Origin: an uncultured Flavobacteriia bacterium
GTDB lineage: Bacteria; Bacteroidota; Bacteroidia; Flavobacteriales_D; Crocinitomicaceae
NCBI GenBank assembly: GCA_937975705.1
Contig: CALJTX010000012.1
Coordinates: 1-64,000, forward strand
Length of the DNA: 64,000 nucleotides
Direction: 5' to 3'
Part shown: positions 51,651-58,816 of the stretch, piece by piece
Numbering within the stretch: position 1 is the stretch's first letter
Layout of the letters: the number at the start of each line of letters is the position of its first letter
The notes under the pieces: generated by a model
Seen by the model: only the letters and a program-made list of their open reading frames with translations
What the model was told of the DNA's origin: nothing
Databases searched by the model: none
Translations under genes and position numbers: made by a program

Positions 51651-52565
51651 ATGAAAACAATCAGTTTAATGCTGCTACTGGCACTTTCTAGTAGCACCTG
51701 GGCTTGTGATTTATGCGGTGGTGTGGGTGCCAATGCTTCTTTAGGCCTGATGGCCGGAACGCGCTTTCACACTTTCGGATTACAAACAAGCTGCAGACAA
51801 TTCAACGGTTACATCAATCAAATTACACATGCTAAAGGTTACTTGTTCACAGAAGAGGTGACTTTCAGATGGCAAGCTTTACCACGGCTTCAAGTCTATG
51901 GTTTTGCACCAGTTGTTCAAAATGTCTATAAGGAAACCTTTGATACGCAATTTCAACAAGGCCTTGGAGATGTTCGTGTACTGGTGAATGGCATCGTTTA
52001 TAGCCACCGCGACACTACTGGAGCAAATTTATCCTTCTTAAGTTTAGGTTATGGGCTCAAGTTTGCCACAGGTCAATTTGCACCGAGTCAATCAATGTAT
52101 ACCAATCTTTATCCGGGAACAGGTTCAACAGATCAACTTTTTTTGATGCAAGGCTTTCAGCGAATTTCTTCTTCAATTGGCATTCAAGCTGAAGCTAGTT
52201 TCGCACTGAAAGGAGCAAATAATAGTGGCTATCGCTTTGGCAATAGCACCCAAGCAAGTGTACAGCTCACACACAATCAAAGCATCAAAAATAAACGCTT
52301 GTTAGCACATGCTGGAATAGTTTATGATCATTTTAATAGCAATAAAACAAATGGAATTTTGCTACCGGAAGGTCAAAATAATGAAGGGTTTATCACCTCC
52401 TCCAAAATGGGCTGTATGCTGATCGGTCATCAGTTCATGGTTTCCACGAGCTTTCAAGCACCCCTCATTCAACAACTCAATGCGGGCCAAACAAAACTGC
52501 GTTGGTCTGCACAACTTAACTTTCAATTTTTAATTCAGAAAAAAAAATCACAACATGAAAAATAG
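51651..52565 (+). CDS. Outer-membrane barrel-like protein with CDLCG N-terminus (304 aa)
   Basis: Signal peptide MKTISLMLLLALSSSTWA, so the mature protein starts directly with CDLCGGVGAN, a Cys-x-x-Cys at the N-terminus. The rest is beta-strand rich (LQVYGFAPVVQNV, LSFLSLGYGLKFATG, IGIQAEASFALKG), consistent with an outer-membrane barrel. Bacteroidota proteins with this N-terminal CxxC pattern often accompany copper or cytochrome-related genes; that link is only by analogy here. Overlaps the following lipoprotein gene by 11 nt, so the two are co-translated. Confidence 0.75.
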   Translation: MKTISLMLLLALSSSTWACDLCGGVGANASLGLMAGTRFHTFGLQTSCRQFNGYINQITHAKGYLFTEEVTFRWQALPRLQVYGFAPVVQNVYKETFDTQFQQGLGDVRVLVNGIVYSHRDTTGANLSFLSLGYGLKFATGQFAPSQSMYTNLYPGTGSTDQLFLMQGFQRISSSIGIQAEASFALKGANNSGYRFGNSTQASVQLTHNQSIKNKRLLAHAGIVYDHFNSNKTNGILLPEGQNNEGFITSSKMGCMLIGHQFMVSTSFQAPLIQQLNAGQTKLRWSAQLNFQFLIQKKKSQHEK

Positions 52566-52938
52566 TATTTTAACAGCCGCAGCCATATGCCTATTACTAA
52601 GCTGCCACAAAAATGACCCAGCCACATCAGCCACTATCGAATTTGAAGAGCCTATTCTAAACGATACCATTGCATTTATGGATAGCATTCACGTCGAGGG
52701 AACGATAATTGGAAATGGAAAAATGAATGGATTCAAAATTGAATATATTGATGCTTCAACCGGGACCGTTTTACATAATCAAAATAGCACCACAACAGAC
52801 AAGGAATATGCTTTTCACGACCACTGGATGAATGAATTAATAGATACCACGACTATTGCCGTAAAAATCACTGTTGATCTTGATGGTAATGGGAATCAAA
52901 CCACTGCTCAAAGGAACGTTGTTTGTTTGCCGCAATAA
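52555..52938 (+). CDS. DUF4625-like lipoprotein (127 aa)
   Basis: Lipoprotein signal with lipobox LLSC (Cys17). The mature part is an Ig-like beta domain: FEEPILNDTIAFMDSIHVEGTI, then MNGFKIEYID and the FHDHWMNE segment, which holds two His spaced as HDH and could bind metal. Pattern resembles DUF4625. The start lies inside the previous gene (11-nt overlap). With the CDLCG barrel and the Cys-rich small protein it makes a probable envelope metal-related trio. Ends before a bidirectional terminator. Confidence 0.72.
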   Translation: MKNSILTAAAICLLLSCHKNDPATSATIEFEEPILNDTIAFMDSIHVEGTIIGNGKMNGFKIEYIDASTGTVLHNQNSTTTDKEYAFHDHWMNELIDTTTIAVKITVDLDGNGNQTTAQRNVVCLPQ

Positions 52939-52953
52939 ATCAGTTTAAATAAA

Positions 52954-52979
52954 AAAAGGGGAGCCGAAGCTCCCCTTTT
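52954..52979. terminator. Terminator between the envelope trio and the rhodopsin gene
   Basis: AAAAGGGGAGC (52954-52964) pairs with 52969-52979 around CGAA; A7 and T4 flanks give use by the plus-strand trio and, more strongly, by the convergent rhodopsin gene. Confidence 0.88.
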
Positions 52980-53001
52980 CCATATTGAGTAAGATCAATG
53001 A

Positions 53002-53751
53002 TTATGCTTTTGCATCAGATTTAGCCAAAGCGTAGATCACCAAACCGAAACCGATTTTGTTTACGGCGTCACCGATGTTGTAAACAACATCCATCCAAGG
53101 GTTTGGACCTGAGCTACCGAAGGCGCCGAATAATCCACCTGGTGTACCGATGATGTAACCTAATGGATAGATTGCCCATCCAACAAGTACGAACCAAGCC
53201 AAAATGCGTGTTGCTTTTGCAACTGCAGGACCTGCAGATTCAGCCAATTTAGCCACTTCGCCAAACCATACAAGGTAAGCGATGTAGAAGTAAGCTGCAC
53301 CTGAAAGGACACCCCACATAACGCTGTTGTCGCGGTCTACTGACTCACCGAAGTAGCCTGTTACGAGCATCACAACAGAAGCAAGAATGAGTTTCCAAAG
53401 CAAGCTGGTTTTAGCACCTGCTTTTTTGGTGATCAAATAGAACTCTACACACATCAATGGAACAGTCAGCATCCAGTCTACGTAACGGAAAAACGTAGGT
53501 GATGTAGATGTTGCAGTGAAATAATCACGCATGTAGTAATAATGGACCGCGGCGATGAAGGTGATGAGACCGGAAACTAAAATGGAGGTTCTCCATTTCT
53601 CTTCCATGTTGCGCATTTCCATGAAGAAGAATGCTGCTGCAGCCATCATGGCCATCGTTCCAATGAAAAAGGTAAACGCTGTGTACGTGTACACGTCTCC
53701 TTTTTCAAATAGTGCTTGCACGTTAAGTGCACTAGATAAAGAAAATAACAT
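53002..53751 (-). CDS. Proteorhodopsin, light-driven proton pump
   Basis: Seven-helix retinal protein of 249 residues. Helix C RYVDWMLTVPLMCVEFYLI gives Asp92, Thr96 and Glu103, the DTE motif of outward proton pumps (numbering equivalents 97/101/108 in the SAR86 type). Met100 stands at the spectral-tuning site (105), as in green-absorbing flavobacterial forms. His70 in AAVHYYYMR pairs with Asp92; Asp228 and the retinal Lys232 lie in NIGDAVNKIGFGL. Not a sodium (NDQ) or chloride (NTQ) pump. No blh dioxygenase or carotenoid cluster adjoins. Monocistronic, with AT-rich upstream DNA containing a dyad. Confidence 0.97.
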   Translation of the reverse strand: MLFSLSSALNVQALFEKGDVYTYTAFTFFIGTMAMMAAAAFFFMEMRNMEEKWRTSILVSGLITFIAAVHYYYMRDYFTATSTSPTFFRYVDWMLTVPLMCVEFYLITKKAGAKTSLLWKLILASVVMLVTGYFGESVDRDNSVMWGVLSGAAYFYIAYLVWFGEVAKLAESAGPAVAKATRILAWFVLVGWAIYPLGYIIGTPGGLFGAFGSSGPNPWMDVVYNIGDAVNKIGFGLVIYALAKSDAKA

Positions 53752-53923
53752 AAATAGATAGGTTTAGTTTTTCCTACTCTTTTGTGGCTTTTCGGATACC
53801 GCCAATAATTAATTGAATAACAATGATATACAATTATTGTTTAATAATTGATAAAATTTATTCAACAAAATGACGAAAACCTATCTAATTAATTGTCAAT
53901 ATGTTACTGAAACCCCAGTAAAA
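53752..53923 (-). promoter_or_regulatory. AT-rich regulatory region before the rhodopsin gene, with dyad
   Basis: 172 nt between sppA and the rhodopsin start. An 8-bp dyad (53831-53838 with 53843-53850, loop GTTT) sits mid-region. A 10-bp inverted repeat AGATAGGTTT / AAACCTATCT brackets the region (about 53755 and 53878). On the minus strand TATCATTG (7/8 of the -7 box) lies beside the dyad. There is no GC-rich stem with T-run, so it is more likely operator or promoter than terminator. Confidence 0.35.
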
Positions 53924-55714
53924 TCAATAGAAACGGTAGATAAATGGCAGGCGCATTTGTAGGCCTTTCATTTTCTTTATTTGTTCAAACTTTTGATAAT
54001 AAGCCACTAATTCTTCTGGAATCTGCACTTTCGCACTGCTTTTCTCGCCTTCTAATTCTTCGTCGAGTAGCGCTAAAAAGGTGTTGAACGTGTTGTCTTC
54101 TTTTTGTGGGTAGTAGACAACTTCTTTGACCCCAACCTGCTTGCGCAAAGCTTTTACACAGCTATTTAGGCCACCTAAGACATCTACAAGCTTGGCTTTT
54201 TTAGCTGCGCTACCCGTCCAAACTCTTCCTCTTGCCACCTTTTGAACGCTTCCTTTGCTGAGTTTACGCCCCTGAGCAACACGATCTAAGAACTGTGCGT
54301 ATACGTCATCAACTTCTGTCTGCATAAATGCATATTCTTCCGAACTCATTTTGTGGGTCAGAGAAAGCGTTCCAAAGCGATGTGTACGGACTTCATCGGT
54401 CGTGACACCGATTTTATTCTTGAGAAAATCACCCGCATATGGCACAACACCGAACACGCCTATAGAGCCTGTTATGGTCATGGGGTTCGCATATATTTTG
54501 ACTGCCGGCATGGCAATATAATATCCACCTGAGGCCGCGTAGTCTCCCATCGATACATAAAGTGGTTTTTTGGCTGCGGTTAACGAGACTTCTTTCCAGA
54601 TTTCTTCGCTTGCCAAAGCCGAACCTCCGGGGCTATTGATGCGCAGCACAACACCCTTCACGTCGTCGTCGTCGCGGACCTGACGCAGCATTTTTGTCAT
54701 GCGCTCAGTACTCACGCCTTCTCCTTCAGTAGCGACATCACCCTCAGCTAAAATGACCGCAACATGGCGCTCCTGACGGGCAAGCAATTGGTTATCGTGG
54801 TACGTATCGCGGGCAAACTTGCTGAAGGCTTGTAAGCGCAAAGGTGTGTTTTCGTCTATACCAACTTTTTTCTTGAGAAGGGTAAGTACCTCGTGGCGAT
54901 ACATTGTTTGATCAATTAGACGCGTTTCTTTGGCATGGTCCAATTTGCGAACAGCAAATGCAGTAACTAAAGAATCGATTTGAAGCGTATCGATTTTTCT
55001 ACTTTGAGAGATATCGTTGCGCGTTTGTTGCCAAAGGCCGACTAATAGGGCTTGCATTTGAACTCTGCTAGAGTCGGACATCTCGGTGCGGTAAAAAGGT
55101 TCTACAGCACTTTTGAAATCGTTGTCTTTGCCACGCACAACCATCACGCCTATTTGTAGCTCATCTAATAAATTCTTAAAGAAATAACTTTCAGCATGTA
55201 AGCCACTCCATAAAAAAGTAGAGCCCTGCATGCCGTAAACTTCTTTACAGACGCTACTTACATAATAGTCGAGTTGGCCAACTTGTTCTCCGGAAAGATA
55301 AGCGACGACAAATTTCCCTGATTTTTGAAATTCCTTCAGGGCCTCACGCAGTTCTTGAGCAGTAGCCAAACCCATGCTTGGGCTTTTCATTTCTAGAAAA
55401 ACACCTTTGATTTTTGAATCTTGAGCAGCCTCTTGCAAGCCCACTAAGATTTCAGGCAAGCCCATAGTGCGGTTCAGGCGCAGTGCTGTAGGGTCAAAAG
55501 ACTCATCTGACTCATCTTGAATGGTTCCGGATAACTTCAGGTGCAAAACCGTTTTGTTTTGGAGTGCGAGTGGCGCCGGGCCAAAATCGCCAAAGGAACC
55601 GATGATGCCGCCAAGGATAAGAAAGAAAAATACCATCCCCACCAAGCCGGCAACAAAGACCGCAAGAAAACTTGGCCAAAAGAGTTTACCAAATGAAAGG
55701 CGATTTTCGGACAT
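53924..55714 (-). CDS. sppA: Signal peptide peptidase SppA (67-kDa type)
   Basis: Membrane-anchored serine protease degrading cleaved signal peptides, 596 residues, tandem S49 domains. One N-terminal transmembrane helix (LFWPSFLAVFVAGLVGMVFFF). The general-base Lys is in DFKSAVEPF (about 200) and the nucleophile Ser in NSPGGSALAS (about 363), the arrangement of the E. coli enzyme. ASGGYYIAMPA and TGSIGVFG are further motifs. It starts 1 nt after the stop of the barrel-fused M1 peptidase gene and is thus its operon partner. Confidence 0.96.
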   Translation of the reverse strand: MSENRLSFGKLFWPSFLAVFVAGLVGMVFFFLILGGIIGSFGDFGPAPLALQNKTVLHLKLSGTIQDESDESFDPTALRLNRTMGLPEILVGLQEAAQDSKIKGVFLEMKSPSMGLATAQELREALKEFQKSGKFVVAYLSGEQVGQLDYYVSSVCKEVYGMQGSTFLWSGLHAESYFFKNLLDELQIGVMVVRGKDNDFKSAVEPFYRTEMSDSSRVQMQALLVGLWQQTRNDISQSRKIDTLQIDSLVTAFAVRKLDHAKETRLIDQTMYRHEVLTLLKKKVGIDENTPLRLQAFSKFARDTYHDNQLLARQERHVAVILAEGDVATEGEGVSTERMTKMLRQVRDDDDVKGVVLRINSPGGSALASEEIWKEVSLTAAKKPLYVSMGDYAASGGYYIAMPAVKIYANPMTITGSIGVFGVVPYAGDFLKNKIGVTTDEVRTHRFGTLSLTHKMSSEEYAFMQTEVDDVYAQFLDRVAQGRKLSKGSVQKVARGRVWTGSAAKKAKLVDVLGGLNSCVKALRKQVGVKEVVYYPQKEDNTFNTFLALLDEELEGEKSSAKVQIPEELVAYYQKFEQIKKMKGLQMRLPFIYRFY

Positions 55715-55715
55715 G

Positions 55716-58712
55716 TTAAGAATTTAAAAGTGCGTGTAAGCCAAGGCGATTGACCGGATTGATGCGCAAGCTGAAACGAATACTTTGTGCATAATTAGAA
55801 TACAGGTCGATGTAGGTTTGACTGTTCCCATAAACCAATGGAAAATAGATACCAAAGACTTTCCCAAGTCTAAGCGCTACACCAGCATTGTAATAGGTGT
55901 CTACGGTTTGAAAAACACCAGGTGCTGCACCAAAATCAGCAAAAACACCAAAGAAGTTGGGCTTAATTGGTAGTTGAGCATAGACGGAAGCAGTTGTGAG
56001 CCAGTTGATGTTGCTGCCATCTGAAAATCCTGTATGGAACTGCCCGTGGCGGTCCATGCGCTGCTGCGACCAAATACCCGAAACGTCAGAGCGACCAAAG
56101 TTGTAGTCTTCCATGAATAAATCTTGCTGACCATTCAAGCCATTCATCGACCAAAACAAGCGGTCAGAGGGGACGTAGGGAGGCATTATATTTGGAGAAA
56201 TGACATGTTTCAATGTATAACCACCAAAAATATTGAGGGTAATACTGCGGTCCATTTTACCTATTGAATAGTTGAAGTTCTGATTGAGATTGGTCCAGAT
56301 ACGAGAAACTGATTCATTAAAGAAATTGTCGCTACCTGTTTTAAAATATTCAAAACGATTGGTCCAATTCAATTGATATGCGGGCTTGCGGTAATTGATG
56401 GTATGTTGAACAAATATACCACGATCTTTACTAAAGATATTTTCTATATTGTTCTTGTAAATTCCTTGAATCAATAGGTCATGATGAAAAGCATGGCGGG
56501 CTTTGCGCTCGCCAAAATTGATAGCCAAGTATGGCGAAAAAGCGATGAAATAATCATTTTTATTGACGCGATCAGTACCAAAAGATTTGACAGACAAACC
56601 AAAGCGCATGAGTTCGATGGCTTTTGTTGGCAAGATCTGATAAGAGAACTCAGCGATACCGGCAGGGCGTAATCTGGAGGTTGAGAGCATCGGGCTCACT
56701 AAATAGGTGAATTTTTTAGGTGCCAAACCGATATTGTGAACCGTTACACCAGCCATGAGGCCGTCGTAGGCATTGCCACCGAGCATGGGCGTCCAGAAAA
56801 TAGTGCGCTTGTCTTTTTCGTGATCGCCGAACAAGAATTCCATACGCAATGGTTCTACTTTGTGGAAGAGTTGATCCTTCACCCAAAGGTTGTTTTGGCG
56901 ATTGAGCTCGGGGATATCATTTGCGCGATCGATCTCGACTTTCGTGATTTCTGAATAAGGTGTATTCACATAAAGTTGTTTTGCACCTGGCTCGGCCCAG
57001 CGCGTTTCAAGCAAGCCTTTTTCTCCATATACATTCACTTCAATTGGGCCATTGACTTGCCCCGGATTTTTAAGTTTAACCTCTGATCCTTTTTTGAGCA
57101 TTGGCTTCACGCTTGTAATCTTGTAGTCGATGTGTTTTGTGGTCTGGATGAGGTCCTTGAACAACCAACTGAGGTCTTTGCCGGTTTGGGTTTCTAAGGT
57201 TTTTTGTAAGTCGGCAGGTTGTGGATGCTTGAATTTCCATTGTTGGTAGTAAGCCGACATCGCTGCATCGAATTTTTCGGCTCCTAGGTAATCCATTAAA
57301 TAAAAGAAAATGACCCCTGTTTTTTGGTACATAATGGCGCCATAGTTGAAGCTAGAGAAATCATCGGAATGCGTTTCGAGGGGTTGATCTAAGCCAAAAC
57401 TTGCTAAAGTGCGGTACATGATGTCGCCGGAGTCGTGGTGATCGAGGTCATTAAGGTGAAAGCGACCGCCGGCAACCATATCAGAAAAGCGGGTGTTGTC
57501 TGGGTATTTGGTTTGGACGTATCGCATTTCGTTGAGGGTGTTGAGGCCTTCGTCCATCCAGCCGTGTACGCGCTCGTTGGAGCCGAGAATCCCGTAAAAC
57601 CAGTTGTGCCCTACTTCGTGCACAATAACCACTTCTAATTCTTCTTTCGAGCTTGAGTTACCAATAACGGTAATCATGGGGTATTCCATGCCGCCACCCG
57701 CGCTAATAGTTCCGTCAATTGCGGTAACGTGCTTGTAAGGGTAGTCGCCATTCCAAAGTGAATAGTAATATGTTCCGTCGTGCAAATACTCCAATGCATT
57801 GGCCCAAAGCTTGGCATTTTGCGGTGTAAACATAGCCCAAGTAGTAACCGTGTCTTTGGAATGTGGCAAGACCACCTCGCCTTTAAGGACGAGAAAACGC
57901 TTATCTGCAAACCAAGCGAAGTCGTGAACGCGATCTTGCTTGTATTGGATGGTTTTCCATTGACTTGCCGACTCTGGAAAGTTTTTAGAGCGGTCTGTTT
58001 CGGCATTGAGCAACTTTTCAAGTTTCTTTTTGCTTTCATTGACTTTGTCAGTCAAAAAAGTAATTTCGCTCGCGGTTTGCAGTTCACCCGTAGCACCAAC
58101 TACATAGTTGGCAGGAACGGTGATCTTGACATCAAAATTGCCAAATTCTGAATAAAACTCTCCTTGATTGAGATAAGGCATCGCATTCCAACCATTTTGA
58201 TCGTAAACAGCTGGCTTAGGATACCATTGTGTAATTTGATACGATTGACCAATATGACCCAAACGAGAAAGACTTCCTGAAGGTATTTGTACTTTAAATG
58301 GCGTAGAAATACTGATGCTTGCACCAGGTTTGAGACCTTCGTTGAGTTGCAATACAACGATATCTTGGTGCGCTTCGCTGTAAGCCCACTTAATGGCTTG
58401 CCCATTGACTTTGAAATCTAGGGAATCTATGTAGCCTAAATCTTGCGGATCTGCCTTGGCTATTTTGTCGCCTTCATTGCGTTTGAGCTGTTGGGCGAGT
58501 GCGGTATGCTTGTTTTTGTAGGCATTAGGCCAAACGTGCATGTAAATGACATCTAAGATTTGGGCAGAATTGTTTTTGTAAGTCAAGTTTTCATAACCGT
58601 GCAAAATATGTTTTTTGTCATCGAGTTTGACCTCAATTAGATAGCTGACATCTTGCTGAAAATACTGGCTAAAGGCTCCAAAAGGAAGTAAAAGGAAAAG
58701 AAATTTTTTCAT
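55716..58712 (-). CDS. M1 metallopeptidase fused to a predicted outer-membrane barrel (998 aa)
   Basis: Start MKKFLFLLLPFGAFSQYF at 58712 gives a signal peptide; the upstream in-frame Met is rejected. The N-terminal two-thirds are an M1 peptidase: GGGMEYPMITV (about 340) and HEVGHNWFYG (about 362) with Glu in MDEGLNTL. After a linker (about 600-640, QLFHKVEPLRMEF) the last 350 residues alternate strands and polar turns (YLAINFGER, YQLNWTNRFEYF, NYSIGKMDRSITLNIFGGYTL, GVALRLGKVFGIYF, SIRFSLRI), as in outer-membrane barrels. The protein may thus be a self-anchored surface or periplasmic-side aminopeptidase. Operon with sppA. Confidence 0.88.
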   Translation of the reverse strand: MKKFLFLLLPFGAFSQYFQQDVSYLIEVKLDDKKHILHGYENLTYKNNSAQILDVIYMHVWPNAYKNKHTALAQQLKRNEGDKIAKADPQDLGYIDSLDFKVNGQAIKWAYSEAHQDIVVLQLNEGLKPGASISISTPFKVQIPSGSLSRLGHIGQSYQITQWYPKPAVYDQNGWNAMPYLNQGEFYSEFGNFDVKITVPANYVVGATGELQTASEITFLTDKVNESKKKLEKLLNAETDRSKNFPESASQWKTIQYKQDRVHDFAWFADKRFLVLKGEVVLPHSKDTVTTWAMFTPQNAKLWANALEYLHDGTYYYSLWNGDYPYKHVTAIDGTISAGGGMEYPMITVIGNSSSKEELEVVIVHEVGHNWFYGILGSNERVHGWMDEGLNTLNEMRYVQTKYPDNTRFSDMVAGGRFHLNDLDHHDSGDIMYRTLASFGLDQPLETHSDDFSSFNYGAIMYQKTGVIFFYLMDYLGAEKFDAAMSAYYQQWKFKHPQPADLQKTLETQTGKDLSWLFKDLIQTTKHIDYKITSVKPMLKKGSEVKLKNPGQVNGPIEVNVYGEKGLLETRWAEPGAKQLYVNTPYSEITKVEIDRANDIPELNRQNNLWVKDQLFHKVEPLRMEFLFGDHEKDKRTIFWTPMLGGNAYDGLMAGVTVHNIGLAPKKFTYLVSPMLSTSRLRPAGIAEFSYQILPTKAIELMRFGLSVKSFGTDRVNKNDYFIAFSPYLAINFGERKARHAFHHDLLIQGIYKNNIENIFSKDRGIFVQHTINYRKPAYQLNWTNRFEYFKTGSDNFFNESVSRIWTNLNQNFNYSIGKMDRSITLNIFGGYTLKHVISPNIMPPYVPSDRLFWSMNGLNGQQDLFMEDYNFGRSDVSGIWSQQRMDRHGQFHTGFSDGSNINWLTTASVYAQLPIKPNFFGVFADFGAAPGVFQTVDTYYNAGVALRLGKVFGIYFPLVYGNSQTYIDLYSNYAQSIRFSLRINPVNRLGLHALLNS

Positions 58713-58751
58713 GTAGAAATATTTGAAATAAAAGTACAAAGTTTTGCGCAC

Positions 58752-58776
58752 AAAAAAGCCACCCGAAGGTGGCTTT
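58752..58776 (-). terminator. Terminator of the MopE-repeat gene
   Basis: AAAGCCACC (58755-58763) pairs with 58768-58776 around CGAA; on the minus strand a T6 run follows. It separates the T9SS cargo gene from the M1-sppA operon. Confidence 0.85.
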
Positions 58777-58816
58777 ATGTGTATTGTCGCGTTGTGCTGC
58801 GCTTTGTTACAAGAAC

